The notes: generated by a model from the letters alone, not told the origin. DNA of 64,000 nt from Nitrospira sp. (GCA_022226955.1 CP092079.1:337666-401665), one strand, 5' to 3'; counted from the first letter of the stretch, positions 25,355-34,157 are shown. Numbers and translations are program-made.

Positions 25355-25948
25355 ATGCCTAGCCGTATTCTTGCACTGGATCACGGCACCAAGCGGATCG
25401 GCGTCGCACTGAGCGATGAGTTGGGCTGGACCGCGCAGCCGCTGGAAACCTACGAGCGACAGACGCTGGATCTGGACATCGCCCATATCCTGGATTTGGT
25501 CAAGAGTCACGACGTCGCGAAAGTGTTATTGGGGCTTCCGCTGCGGTTGAACGGCGAAGAAGGTCTGGCGGTGCAGGCGGTGCATCAGTTTCTGGAGCGG
25601 CTGGCGGAGGCGCTGCCGGTGCCGGTAGTGACTTGGGATGAACGGCTGACGACCAAGGATGCGGAAGAACTGCTGATCGCCGCCGATGTCGGGTGGAAGA
25701 AGCGCAAAGGCCTGGTCGATCGCATTGCCGCCGCCATTCTCTTGCAGAGTTACCTGGAGGCTCAATCGCCCGCTCCGGTTCACGGTCATCTGACGGAGAC
25801 CGAAGAAGGGAAGGAAGGGATCGAGTCGAACGCCATCCACCATGAAGCAGCCGGGCGCCCTTATGAAGTTGCGCGTGATTCTCATCGTGCTCGTCCTCGC
25901 CGCCGCTCTCGCCGGAGTGGCCGCTTATCTGACGATGAAATGGGCTGA
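25355..25948 (+). CDS. ruvX: Putative pre-16S rRNA nuclease (YqgF/RuvX)
   Basis: 197 residues. The RNase H-like YqgF core is complete by about residue 150: ALDHGTKRIGVALSD (catalytic Asp), KVLLGLPLRLNGEEG and WDERLTTKDAE. YqgF processes the 5' end of 16S rRNA in some bacteria. The last 30-odd residues (GRPYEVARDSHRARPRRRSR) are translated from DNA that also encodes the start of mltG in another frame, and look non-conserved. ATG four bases after the alaS stop. Confidence 0.88.
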   Translation: MPSRILALDHGTKRIGVALSDELGWTAQPLETYERQTLDLDIAHILDLVKSHDVAKVLLGLPLRLNGEEGLAVQAVHQFLERLAEALPVPVVTWDERLTTKDAEELLIAADVGWKKRKGLVDRIAAAILLQSYLEAQSPAPVHGHLTETEEGKEGIESNAIHHEAAGRPYEVARDSHRARPRRRSRRSGRLSDDEMG

Positions 25949-26897
25949 GGCTCCGGTCGTCGCCGAAGCCGAGCACCTGCCATCCAAAGTCGTCATCATT
26001 GCCGAAGGTTCCACCTTTCAACATGTCGCGGGATTGCTTGAGCGTGAACGGCTCATTAAAAGCCGCTCGGCATTTGTGTTGCTTGGCAAAGCCCGTGCGG
26101 CAGACCGGAAGATTCGTCCCGGTGAATATGAGCTGAATCCATCGATGGCTCCGGCCGACATTCTGGCCAAGTTGCTGGCTGGGCGGGTGGTTCTGCATGC
26201 GGTCACGATTCCCGAAGGCTATACCATGGTGCAGATCGCCGATGTGCTCGCGCAGCACCGAATCTCGGATCGCGCCGAGTTCCTGCATCTGGCGAAGGAC
26301 AAGAGCTTTATCCAGACGCTCGGGGTTTCAGCCGAGACGTTGGAAGGGTACCTGTATCCCGATACCTACCGGTTTCCCAGGCCAGTGCCGGCCAAAGAGG
26401 TGATCCGGACGATGGTGGAACGGCTCAATCAAGTTGTCACGCCGGAGTGGCAGGCCCGGGCGAAGGAGATTCAGTGGTCGATGCATCAAGTCTTGACGCT
26501 GGCGTCGGTCATTGAAAAGGAAACCGGCTCCGGTGAGGAGCGGCCGCAAATTTCGTCGGTGTTTCACAACCGGCTGCAGAAGAAGATCCCGCTTCAGAGC
26601 GACCCGACCGTGATCTATGGGTTGCCGAATTACGATGGTAATATCCATAAAAAGGATCTCTCGCATCCCAGCCCCTATAATACCTATCGGTGGGCGGGGT
26701 TGCCGCCGGGGCCGATCGCCAGTCCTGGGGCGCAGGCCATCAAGGCCGCGCTCTATCCAGCAGTATCGGCGTATCTGTATTTTGTGTCGAAGAACGATGG
26801 AACGCATCAGTTTTCCGCCACGTTGACGGAACACAATAAGGCCGTCGATAAATACCAAAAGCAATATTTCTCCCGCGCCCATCGCGGCAAAACGTAG
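25842..26897 (+). CDS. mltG: Endolytic murein transglycosylase MltG
   Basis: 351 residues (345-344 if the start is the ATG at 25863). One membrane anchor (LRVILIVLVLAAALAGVAAY) is followed by a LysM-like part and the YceG catalytic domain: IPEGYTMVQIADVL, LEGYLYPDTYRFP, ASVIEKETG with the catalytic Glu (about 225), then PLQSDPTVIYGL and YNTYRWAGLPPGPI. It cuts nascent peptidoglycan in the periplasm and sets glycan length. Overlaps ruvX by about 100 bases. Confidence 0.93.
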   Translation: MKQPGALMKLRVILIVLVLAAALAGVAAYLTMKWAEAPVVAEAEHLPSKVVIIAEGSTFQHVAGLLERERLIKSRSAFVLLGKARAADRKIRPGEYELNPSMAPADILAKLLAGRVVLHAVTIPEGYTMVQIADVLAQHRISDRAEFLHLAKDKSFIQTLGVSAETLEGYLYPDTYRFPRPVPAKEVIRTMVERLNQVVTPEWQARAKEIQWSMHQVLTLASVIEKETGSGEERPQISSVFHNRLQKKIPLQSDPTVIYGLPNYDGNIHKKDLSHPSPYNTYRWAGLPPGPIASPGAQAIKAALYPAVSAYLYFVSKNDGTHQFSATLTEHNKAVDKYQKQYFSRAHRGKT

Positions 26898-26914
26898 AAG
26901 GAGTCTCCTCTGTC

Positions 26915-27583
26915 ATGACGCCATGGAATCTGCCCACGCTGCTCGATCATACCGTGTTGCGACCGGACGCCACCAAGGCCGATGTGTTGCGGCTCTGCCT
27001 GGAGGCCAAAGATCTCGGCTTCATCGTCATCTTCGTGCCGCCCTGTTATGTCGATGAGGCCGTGGCGGCCACGGCTGGATCGACGGTGCGGGTTGGCATT
27101 CCCATCGGGTTTCCGCTTGGGGGGCACACAACGAAGACGAAAGTCGCTGAAGCGATGGAAGCGGTTGCGCGCGGCGCGCAGATTTTAGACATGGTGATCA
27201 ACGTGAGCCGCCTGAAGTCCGGCGATCAGGCCTATGTCAGGCAAGACATTGCGGAAGTGGTGAAAGCCACGCCGTCGGCCGAGCATAAAGTGATTCTCGA
27301 GACCTGTCTCTTGACGCAGCAGGAAAAAGTGACGGCCTGTCATTTGGTGGTCGAGGCCGGAGCGGAGTATGTGAAAACCTCGACAGGGTTTTCGACTGCG
27401 GGAGCGACGGTCGACGATGTGCGGTTGATGAAACAGACGGTGGCCGGCAAGGCGAAGGTGAAAGCGTCGGGCGGGATCAGAGATTGGAAGGCGACGCTAG
27501 CTATGTTGGAAGCTGGGGCGGATCGCATCGGTACCAGTGCGAGTCTGAAGATTCTGGAGGAGTGGAAGGCTGCTGGAAAGTAA
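26915..27583 (+). CDS. deoC: Deoxyribose-phosphate aldolase
   Basis: 222-residue TIM-barrel aldolase splitting 2-deoxyribose 5-phosphate to acetaldehyde and glyceraldehyde 3-phosphate. Family marks: LLDHTVLRPDATKAD, ILDMVINVSRLKSGD, the Schiff-base Lys in YVKTSTGF (about 151) and KVKASGGIRD. Close behind mltG (17 bases). The deoB-like gene two genes on would supply its substrate if active. Confidence 0.93.
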   Translation: MTPWNLPTLLDHTVLRPDATKADVLRLCLEAKDLGFIVIFVPPCYVDEAVAATAGSTVRVGIPIGFPLGGHTTKTKVAEAMEAVARGAQILDMVINVSRLKSGDQAYVRQDIAEVVKATPSAEHKVILETCLLTQQEKVTACHLVVEAGAEYVKTSTGFSTAGATVDDVRLMKQTVAGKAKVKASGGIRDWKATLAMLEAGADRIGTSASLKILEEWKAAGK

Positions 27584-27640
27584 GACGCAGCGCGGAGCCG
27601 GTATTCAAGGAATCGATAGTATGTTCCGATGAGGTAGACG

Positions 27641-27982
27641 ATGTCGATCTCTCGCGCGCAACGGATTCAGGTACAGTGTCCCGTCCAATTTACCCATGAA
27701 GAGGGGGTGACCGGGCAGGGCATCATGCTCAACCTGTCCATGGGCGGTTGTGCAATTCAAAGCGACACGCCGGTATTCGATACCATGCTGGTGACAATGC
27801 AGTTCGTGCCATTGGCCGGCAAACCGCCAATCACCATTGAAATGGGACAAGTCTGTTGGGCGACCTTGCATGAATTCGGGGTAAAGTTTTTGATAGTGCT
27901 TCCCAAGGAACAGGCCCGCCTGGACCGTTTCTTGATGGCTGCGATGTCTGCGTTCCGGTTGTCTTCTGCCAAGGCGGCGTGA
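27641..27982 (+). CDS. PilZ-domain protein
   Basis: 113 residues, a single PilZ domain: RAQRIQVQCPVQF at the N-terminus, then NLSMGGCAIQ (the D/N-x-S-x-x-G motif) and a beta barrel to about residue 95. PilZ domains bind cyclic di-GMP; here the first Arg pair has shortened spacing (R-A-Q-R), so binding is uncertain. It is placed between deoC and the deoB-like gene, which may be incidental. Confidence 0.8.
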   Translation: MSISRAQRIQVQCPVQFTHEEGVTGQGIMLNLSMGGCAIQSDTPVFDTMLVTMQFVPLAGKPPITIEMGQVCWATLHEFGVKFLIVLPKEQARLDRFLMAAMSAFRLSSAKAA

Positions 27983-28030
27983 TCCACGCGAGCGCTGTTC
28001 GATCACAATGGCTTCTGCTATATTGCGCCC

Positions 28031-29188
28031 ATGATCAATCGTGTCATTCTCTTGGTTGTCGATGGGTTTGGGGTCGGGGCTTTGCCCGATGCGGCGGACT
28101 ATGGCGATGCGGATGCCAATACGGTTGTTCGAGTGGCGGAGGCGGCCGGCGGCCTGAGCGTGCCGAATCTTGAGACCCTGGGATTCGGCCATCTCGCGAA
28201 GATTCCCGGCGTGCGTGCCATGGCGCAACCGAACGGGTCGTTCGGGAAGATGGGTTTCGTTTCGCAGGGAGCCGACTCGGTCGTAGGCTACTGGGAAACC
28301 AGCGGAGTGATCCAATCGCGGCCAGCCTCTCCCTTCCGGTCGGCGTTTCCTTTCGAAGTGATGTCGCAACTCGAACAAGGCTTCGGGCGGAAAATTCTCG
28401 GCAATCGACTCGGGTATGCCCAATCGCTCCTCAACGAATATGGCGCAGAGCATCTTTCCAGCGGCGCGCCGATTGTTTGGACCGACGGGGGCTGGACCTG
28501 CCATGTGGCGATGCATGCTTCGGCGATGCCGGCGGCGGATTTTTACCAGCGTTGCCGCGATATTCGTAAAGCGTTCAAGGGGGTAGCGGGACCTCCGCGG
28601 ATTGTCGCCCATTATTTTTCAGGCGAGGCCGGGGCCTTTCAACTCAGTGGTGGCCGCAAAGACTATATCGCCGAGCCGCCGGCGGTGAGCATGCTCGATG
28701 TCTTGAACCGCTCTGGCCAGATCGTGATGGGGGTCGGCAAGGTGCATGACCTCTTCGCCGGCCGGGGATTGACGCGGGCATTCCCCGCGGCGACGGCAAC
28801 GGCGGCGCTGGAGGAAACGGTCAAGCTTCTTGGCAAGATGCCGCGCGGATTGCTCTACGCGAGCCTCGATTTACTGACGGATGAACCAGCGACGGCGGCG
28901 GCGGCGCTGGAGGATTTCGATCGCCGATTGCTGGATCTGTTTGAGAAATTGCGGGTTGGCGATGTCGTGGTCATCACCGGCGATCATGGCCGGGACATTA
29001 CGAAGCCCGCCAAAGTTCCGACGCGTGAATATGTGCCGCTGCTAGTGACGGGGCCGAAGTTGTCGCAGGGGGTCAACCTTGGAATCAGGGCCTCGGCTGC
29101 GGATCTCGGCCAGACCATTGTCGAGGCGTTGCGCGCGGAGCGGTTGCCGGTCGGAGACAGTTTTTTTGAAGCCCTGCGGGCAGGATAA
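28031..29188 (+). CDS. Phosphopentomutase-like protein with altered active site
   Basis: 385 residues of the DeoB family in the alkaline phosphatase superfamily (VVDGFGVGALPDAADYGDA, VGKVHDLFAGRGLT, GDHGRD, TREYVPLL). DeoB interconverts ribose 1- and 5-phosphates. Compared with Bacillus cereus numbering recalled from the literature, metal ligands D11, D280, D318 and H319 are kept. The phosphorylated Thr85 is Val85 (GADSVVGYWE), the ligand His291 is Glu285 and His339 is Pro330, and the substrate SADSV motif is lost. It is probably a divergent hydrolase or mutase rather than a standard phosphopentomutase. Confidence 0.75.
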   Translation: MINRVILLVVDGFGVGALPDAADYGDADANTVVRVAEAAGGLSVPNLETLGFGHLAKIPGVRAMAQPNGSFGKMGFVSQGADSVVGYWETSGVIQSRPASPFRSAFPFEVMSQLEQGFGRKILGNRLGYAQSLLNEYGAEHLSSGAPIVWTDGGWTCHVAMHASAMPAADFYQRCRDIRKAFKGVAGPPRIVAHYFSGEAGAFQLSGGRKDYIAEPPAVSMLDVLNRSGQIVMGVGKVHDLFAGRGLTRAFPAATATAALEETVKLLGKMPRGLLYASLDLLTDEPATAAAALEDFDRRLLDLFEKLRVGDVVVITGDHGRDITKPAKVPTREYVPLLVTGPKLSQGVNLGIRASAADLGQTIVEALRAERLPVGDSFFEALRAG

Positions 29189-29199
29189 GGATCTCGCTC

Positions 29200-29661
29200 A
29201 TGTCGTTCGATGCCAAGTTGAAATCACTGCGAATCGAGTTGCCCATCGCGCCGAAACCGGTGGCGAATTATGTGCCGGTCGTGCGCGCAGGCGATCTGCT
29301 ATTTCTTTCGGGTGTGCTGCCGTCGCGCGATGGACAGCTCATCTGCACCGGCAAACTTGGACAGGGCCTCACCGTCGAGCAGGGGATGGAGGCCGCGAAG
29401 GTGGCCGCTCTAAATGCCTTGGCCATCGTGCGCGGCGAAGTCGGGTCTCTCGACAAAGTGACACGCATTGTGAAGATGGTCGGTCATATCGCTTCGGCCC
29501 CTGGCTTTACCGATCAACCCCAGGTCCTCAACGGCGCCTCCGATCTCCTTGTGCAAATCTTCGGTGACGCAGGCAAGCATGCTCGTGTCGCCGTCGGCGC
29601 CGCCGAGCTTCCCCGCCAAGCCCCTGTCGAAATCGAATTAATCGTGCAGGTGATGCCGTAG
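29200..29661 (+). CDS. RidA/YjgF-family protein
   Basis: 153 residues, ATG with AAGGA eight bases upstream and 11 bases after the deoB-like gene. Rid landmarks: [39 protein letters not shown] and [20 protein letters not shown] with the conserved Arg. RidA deaminates reactive enamines/imines; this longer member belongs to a less characterised subgroup. Probably co-transcribed with the deoB-like gene. Confidence 0.85.
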   Translation: MSFDAKLKSLRIELPIAPKPVANYVPVVRAGDLLFLSGVLPSRDGQLICTGKLGQGLTVEQGMEAAKVAALNALAIVRGEVGSLDKVTRIVKMVGHIASAPGFTDQPQVLNGASDLLVQIFGDAGKHARVAVGAAELPRQAPVEIELIVQVMP

Positions 29662-29690
29662 CCAGCGTCCGCGAGATTTGAGGATCCAAC

Positions 29691-29820
29691 AAGCTCAGAG
29701 ACCATAGATTCAGGTCTAATCCAGTAGTTTTCTTCTCAATCACTTACAGAGGAGTTAGTATGCAGTCTGAAAACCGATCAAAACTGGTCGGACAAGATAG
29801 TTTTGCCGTGGTTCAGTCAC
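29691..29820 (+). repeat. Imperfect direct repeat, copy A
   Basis: About 130 bases are similar to 30232-30358: shared blocks include TTACAGAGGAGT, a CCG/AACCGRTCAAA block and GGACARGATAGTT in the same order. Copy A also holds a 32-residue frame (29760-29858, MQSENRSKLVGQDSF) preceded by AGAGGAG; copy B lacks the start codon. The two copies flank the YceK-like gene. Confidence 0.7.
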
Positions 29821-29827
29821 AGCGGGT

Positions 29828-30175
29828 CTACTCCTCAACGTTTTTAACATCAGAGTGATATTTTCGGTCGACATAGATGGTGTAGGGCAGCATTAGCGTA
29901 TCAGCGACAAAGGTCAGCGGCATATCGATGAGCCCTAGGATTCCAAGCGGGGTCATCCAGATGATCCAGGACGCAGAGGAGAAGAGAAGGTCAACCTCTA
30001 GGGAAAGTCCGCAGTAGTAAGGAATCATCCTGGAACGAGGTGCTGTTGACTGCGGATCTTTGGGATCGTCAATGGGGTCTGCCTCCCAAACCCAGTATGT
30101 GCCGCACCCATGCATGGCAAGTGACAAAATTGCCGCCAAAATGACTCTAGTTATCTGTGAGCGTTTCATATTCAT
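29828..30175 (-). CDS. YceK/YidQ-like lipoprotein
   Basis: 115 residues with a lipoprotein signal (ILAAILSLAMHGC). The mature part has YYCGLSLEVDLL and IDMPLTFVADTLMLPYTIY, the hallmark of the YceK/YidQ (DUF1375) lipoprotein family, of unknown function. It is flanked by direct repeats and sits on the opposite strand from its neighbours, which suggests insertion as a unit. Confidence 0.8.
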   Translation of the reverse strand: MNMKRSQITRVILAAILSLAMHGCGTYWVWEADPIDDPKDPQSTAPRSRMIPYYCGLSLEVDLLFSSASWIIWMTPLGILGLIDMPLTFVADTLMLPYTIYVDRKYHSDVKNVEE

Positions 30176-30231
30176 GTCGAGTATAGTTTTGATTTTGCAA
30201 ATGTCAAAGGGGTGGATTGCACAGCCCCTTC

Positions 30232-30358
30232 AGGTGCAGAGAATATAGACCTCGATCTAGTCCTATCGGTTCGTTCTCAAGCGTTACAGAGGAGTCAGAG
30301 GAAGACGAAAAACCGGTCAAACCAGATCGGACAGGATAGTTCTGACACAGTCGCATTG
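30232..30358 (+). repeat. Imperfect direct repeat, copy B
   Basis: Second copy of the repeat at 29691-29820, diverged (about three bases in four by eye in the aligned blocks). It lies immediately before the lipoprotein gene at 30429. Confidence 0.7.
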
Positions 30359-30428
30359 CCCCTTGTAGATGCCCTGCTGTATAGATAGACGCGATCCATT
30401 TCATCGGCTCAATGAGGAGATGACGGCA

Positions 30429-31127
30429 ATGGGTACGAGCTCCGCTTGGGGACTATCTGTCCATACTCAGATGATCATTGCTGTTTCGTGCCAGGTGGTA
30501 GTTATGGGATGTGACGGATCTGATGGGATGATTAAGAATCGAACAAAACTCCGCGACCAAAGCTGCCAGCAAGCTGGAGTTGCCGGAGATGAGCTGAAGG
30601 CTTGTATAAGTACCGACCAAGGATATAGGCGCATCAGGGAGCCCATATGGGCGCGTCAGGAACGTGAAGAAATTGCCGCGTTCAACGCTGCGCTTCACAC
30701 ACTACCATCGTTGACCATCCCTAAGGAGCGGTATGAAATGACTTCGTTAATAGAGCTCAGCAAGGAGCTGGATCGTCTGGGAATGACCGATGTATCGAAA
30801 TGGTCTAAACATCCCCTGTTTGGGAAGCGGTTCAGGATGGATGCCGAGGTACAGTTTCACCCCACGGATTTTGAAAGCAAAGTGTTGGAACATACGACCT
30901 TGAGCAAGAGCGACGCTACAAGCACATGGCAAGTTGAAGCGGATACGGAATCATTAAGCAGAGAAGAGCGGACTTTTGTAAAAGACCAGTGTGAGTCTCT
31001 ATTTGAGACATGCCACGGGGAAATTTATGGATTGATCGGCATCATAACGCGGGATCATATGCCCGCTCTAGGAATACAGATTGAACATATGGAGATCACC
31101 CCAAGGGAGCCGAAGAAGTCGTCTTGA
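30429..31127 (+). CDS. Putative lipoprotein, unknown function
   Basis: 232 residues from an ATG with GAGGAG nine bases upstream. A hydrophobic N-terminus (MIIAVSCQVVVMGC) ends in a lipobox-like site. The mature protein is hydrophilic, with four more Cys (CQQAGV, KACIS, DQCESLFETCHG) and a beta strand EIYGLIGIITRD near the end. No family recognised. Composition is AT-richer than the housekeeping genes. Confidence 0.6.
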   Translation: MGTSSAWGLSVHTQMIIAVSCQVVVMGCDGSDGMIKNRTKLRDQSCQQAGVAGDELKACISTDQGYRRIREPIWARQEREEIAAFNAALHTLPSLTIPKERYEMTSLIELSKELDRLGMTDVSKWSKHPLFGKRFRMDAEVQFHPTDFESKVLEHTTLSKSDATSTWQVEADTESLSREERTFVKDQCESLFETCHGEIYGLIGIITRDHMPALGIQIEHMEITPREPKKSS

Positions 31128-31259
31128 AGTCTGCGGCTTGCAGATTCGCAGCCGTACTTTATATCAGTTGAGGGGCCGCTCCGATGCTCACCGTTGAGGT
31201 TAGAGCTATGGTGTAATGGGTGCTCGCTTTTTATTAAAATCTTCCGTGCTCTCCCCGCC
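31128..31259. other. Intergenic region before the IPT-protein promoter
   Basis: With 31290-31450 it makes a 323-base gap. No gene is visible; the promoter is listed separately. Confidence 0.4.
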
Positions 31260-31289
31260 TTGACACTCGAAAAAATCGCTTGCTATAGT
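31260..31289 (+). promoter_or_regulatory. Sigma-70 promoter with long leader
   Basis: TTGACA (31260-31265), an 18-base spacer and TATAGT (31284-31289) predict transcription from about 31296. That leaves a leader of about 155 bases before the ATG at 31451. The leader can fold: CGTGG/CCACG near 31344-31362 and GCGCGA/TCGCGC near 31411-31429, the latter just before the ribosome site AAGGAGAG. It matches no riboswitch class I know. Confidence 0.7.
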
Positions 31290-31450
31290 CCTCCCGTCCC
31301 TCGCTTCACGTGATGCCCCGGTAGCTCTCTCCTGACTCCGGTGCGTGGGGTTTCGTGCCACGTGCGGGGAAGTTCATTAGGAAACATGCCGAGTTGGCGA
31401 TGACCTGATGCGCGAGTCATAATCGCGCAGGCCATATAAGGAGAGCTGTT

Positions 31451-33157
31451 ATGACATTCCGACAGATCTGCTTCACCCTGACGATTCTTGCCGCGGTGTT
31501 TCCGGCGTCTTCCTATGCCGGTCAGGCCGCCATTGATATTACCCCACGGACATCCACTCCCGGCTCGACGGTGGTGTTAAGCGGCAAGGGGTTGGGTCAA
31601 TTCAAGTCCGTCCAGTTCAATAAAGTCACCTTTGCCGGGATGCCGGCGTTGATTCAGCGGTGGGAGTCCGACCAGGTCGAGGTCAAGGTTCCGTTTAAGG
31701 CCACGACCGGCCCCGTCGAGATGATGATCGGGAAAAAGAAGCTGTCTGCCGGAACCTTCACGGTCGTGACGCCGCGCATCGAGTCCATTACGCCCACAGA
31801 GGCCGAGCGCGGCACGATGGTTACGATCGTCGGCGAGCATTTCGGCGCCACGGCTGGCGCGCGCGATCCCAATACGATGTTCGGCGTAAATGATGTGGTG
31901 ATCGGTGGCGTGGTGGTGCGTCCGCGCCGGTGGAAGGACGATAAGATCGAGGTGGCGATTCCCGCGAATGCGGCGTCAGGGGATGTCGTTGTGCGCCTGG
32001 CATCGTCCGATCCATTGAACGATGGTTCCTGCTGCGCGCCGGTCGAATATGTGACCAGCAATGCGGTGCCGCTTGCGCTGGTGCCCAGCGTGCGGGTTGA
32101 TCCCATGGCTGGGCCGGCTGGAACGAAGGTGGTGTTGTTCGGCCAGGGATTCGGTTCCAAGGGGGCGGACGATGCAGTCTTGATCGGTTCTAACCTCACA
32201 ACGATCGCGCAGTGGAAGGACGATGTGATTGTGGCACATGTGCCGCTCGGCGCGGAAACTGGGCCGTTGGTGTTGAAACGGCAGGGGCGAGAGAGGGCGC
32301 TCGGGACGTTTACAGTGCAGGTGCCCCAGGCTATGCCGGTCGCGCCGGCGAGTGCCCCGATCGGGACCTTGCTTCGGATCAAGGGAGAACATTTCGGCGT
32401 GTACTCGGAGAGCGGGGAAACTCCCTTCAATTTTGCCGATTTTAATAAAGGCGAAAACCGTGTCGAGATTGGCGGCGTGCAGGCGGTGATCTATCGCTGG
32501 ATCGACGACCGGATCGACGTTTGGGTGCCATTCAGTGTGAAGAGCGGTCCTGTGCGCGTCTATCGCAGCGCGACCAAGCCGAAAGCGGATGGCTCTTGCT
32601 GCCAGGAGCGTGGGGAGGTGGTCACTGAAGCGGGTACGTTTACTGTCGTGACGCCGGTGATCGAATCGTATGAGCCGAAGTCCGCTGGTCTGGACGAGCT
32701 GGTGACCATTAAGGGCAAGGGGTTCGGGACATTCCTGAAGACAGCGGAACATACCGAGCTGGCCTTGAGTCAAAAAGCCTATAAGCGGCGGCTGGACGTG
32801 GAGATCAATGAACCGGAGTCGTCCGGCAGCACCGTCATTTCCAATGTGTCGAGGACGGAAGTGCTGTTTAATGGCGCGGCGGCGTTGGTGCAGTCCTGGA
32901 CCGATACGGAGATTGTCGTGATGGTGCCGCATCGTAATCTGTATGGGATTGGCCGGCGCGGCGCGTTTTTCGACGATCTTTCGACGGGGCCATTGGTCGT
33001 TCGAAGAGGATCGTGGGATGTGTTGCCTGATGGCACCTGCTGCTCGCAGAAACAATGGCTGACCATTGAAGCCGGGCAATTCACGATTGAGGCGAAGGGG
33101 CTGCCCGACAAAGGCTATTGGGACAATAACCGGCCTGATGCCAGCACGAATCAGTAA
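31451..33157 (+). CDS. Secreted IPT/TIG-repeat protein
   Basis: 568 residues: signal peptide (FTLTILAAVFPASSYA), then four to five IPT/TIG Ig-like repeats, each opening with I-x-x-x-x-P and G-x-x-V-x-x-x-G-x-x-F-G (for example PTEAERGTMVTIVGEHFG) and closing with W-x-D-D-x-I-x-V-x-V-P. Three repeats carry the same extension ending in DGSCC or DGTCC (DGSCCAPVEY, DGSCCQERGE, DGTCCSQKQW), so vicinal Cys pairs are spaced along the chain. It is probably an extracellular or surface protein. The next gene follows after 10 bases. Confidence 0.8.
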   Translation: MTFRQICFTLTILAAVFPASSYAGQAAIDITPRTSTPGSTVVLSGKGLGQFKSVQFNKVTFAGMPALIQRWESDQVEVKVPFKATTGPVEMMIGKKKLSAGTFTVVTPRIESITPTEAERGTMVTIVGEHFGATAGARDPNTMFGVNDVVIGGVVVRPRRWKDDKIEVAIPANAASGDVVVRLASSDPLNDGSCCAPVEYVTSNAVPLALVPSVRVDPMAGPAGTKVVLFGQGFGSKGADDAVLIGSNLTTIAQWKDDVIVAHVPLGAETGPLVLKRQGRERALGTFTVQVPQAMPVAPASAPIGTLLRIKGEHFGVYSESGETPFNFADFNKGENRVEIGGVQAVIYRWIDDRIDVWVPFSVKSGPVRVYRSATKPKADGSCCQERGEVVTEAGTFTVVTPVIESYEPKSAGLDELVTIKGKGFGTFLKTAEHTELALSQKAYKRRLDVEINEPESSGSTVISNVSRTEVLFNGAAALVQSWTDTEIVVMVPHRNLYGIGRRGAFFDDLSTGPLVVRRGSWDVLPDGTCCSQKQWLTIEAGQFTIEAKGLPDKGYWDNNRPDASTNQ

Positions 33158-33167
33158 AAAGGATTGT

Positions 33168-34157
33168 ATGAAATTGCCTGGACGGATCGGTTGGCGAGTG
33201 ATGCGGGCGTTGCTGTTCGTCGGCGCATCGGCGATGTGTCTTCTGCCGGCAGAGGGAATGAGCGCGGAACCGTCCGTGCTTGCGACGCTCCAAAAAACAA
33301 ACACGCCTGTGACGTTGATGGCCGTGCAGTTCAAGGATGCCAAGACAGGCTGGGCGGTCGGGTCCGGTGGCGCGCTGTTCGGCACTGTTGACGGCGGCAA
33401 GAAGTGGAAGAAGTTGGCGAGCGGAACCTCCGCGTTGCTTACGGGTGTCTTCTTCATCGATCAAAAGACCGGATGGGTCACCGGCGCCTCGGGGACGCTG
33501 CGGCGGTCGGTCAATGGGGGAGAGAGCTGGACGGGACATCCGCTTGAAACGCAACAACCGCTGTACGGAATCCATTTCCCTTCGGCGACAGACGGATGGG
33601 TGGTCGGTGGCGGTGGCACGATCCTGCACACCGCTGATGGCGGCGCGCATTGGGTCGAGCAGGCGAGCGGGACCAGTGCGGCGCTGTATGCCGTGCAGTT
33701 TCTCGATGCACAGCGCGGCACGGCCGTTGGTGCGCTCGGTACGGTCCTCGCAACCCACGACGGCGGCCGGACCTGGGTGCCGCAAGTTTCGCAAAGCTCC
33801 GTAACGTTGTTCGATGTGTTTTTTACCGATGAATCGACCGGATGGGCGGTCGGCAATGCCGGCGCGCTGTTTCAAACAAACGATGGCGGCACCAAGTGGG
33901 TGGATCGCACGCTGCCTTGCGGGAAGACGTGCACGAAAGTGATCGATTTGCTGAAAGTCCGCTTCACCGGCTCTCAAGAAGGCTGGATCGTCGGCGAGCG
34001 AGGCATGTTATATCGCACGACGGATGCCGGCTATTCCTGGAGCGACGGAGTTCCGATTGCGCCGGTCTCGCTGTTCGGCCTGACCTTCTCCGATCCTGCC
34101 CATGGCTGGGCGAGCGGCGAAAATGGCACGGTGGTGCATCTCGAGGACAGGAAATAA
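33168..34157 (+). CDS. Secreted Ycf48-like beta-propeller
   Basis: 329 residues from an ATG with AAGGA five bases upstream. Signal peptide ends near MSA (residue 31). About six repeats of T-G-W-A-V-G-x-x-G-x-L/I-x-x-T-x-D-G-G-x-x-W (TGWAVGSGGALFGTVDGGKKW and relatives; DGWVVGGGGTILHTADGG) make a propeller of the Ycf48/HCF136 type. In phototrophs this family helps assemble photosystem II; here the partner is unknown. Likely co-transcribed with the IPT protein. Confidence 0.82.
   Translation: MKLPGRIGWRVMRALLFVGASAMCLLPAEGMSAEPSVLATLQKTNTPVTLMAVQFKDAKTGWAVGSGGALFGTVDGGKKWKKLASGTSALLTGVFFIDQKTGWVTGASGTLRRSVNGGESWTGHPLETQQPLYGIHFPSATDGWVVGGGGTILHTADGGAHWVEQASGTSAALYAVQFLDAQRGTAVGALGTVLATHDGGRTWVPQVSQSSVTLFDVFFTDESTGWAVGNAGALFQTNDGGTKWVDRTLPCGKTCTKVIDLLKVRFTGSQEGWIVGERGMLYRTTDAGYSWSDGVPIAPVSLFGLTFSDPAHGWASGENGTVVHLEDRK

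Noticed and set aside
24259..25356. A 365-codon minus-strand frame over alaS
   Set aside because: It is a shadow of alaS, whose motifs are complete.
31296..31450. Riboswitch in the leader of the IPT-protein gene
   Set aside because: Hairpins are present but no consensus of TPP, cobalamin, c-di-GMP, fluoride or other classes I know fits.
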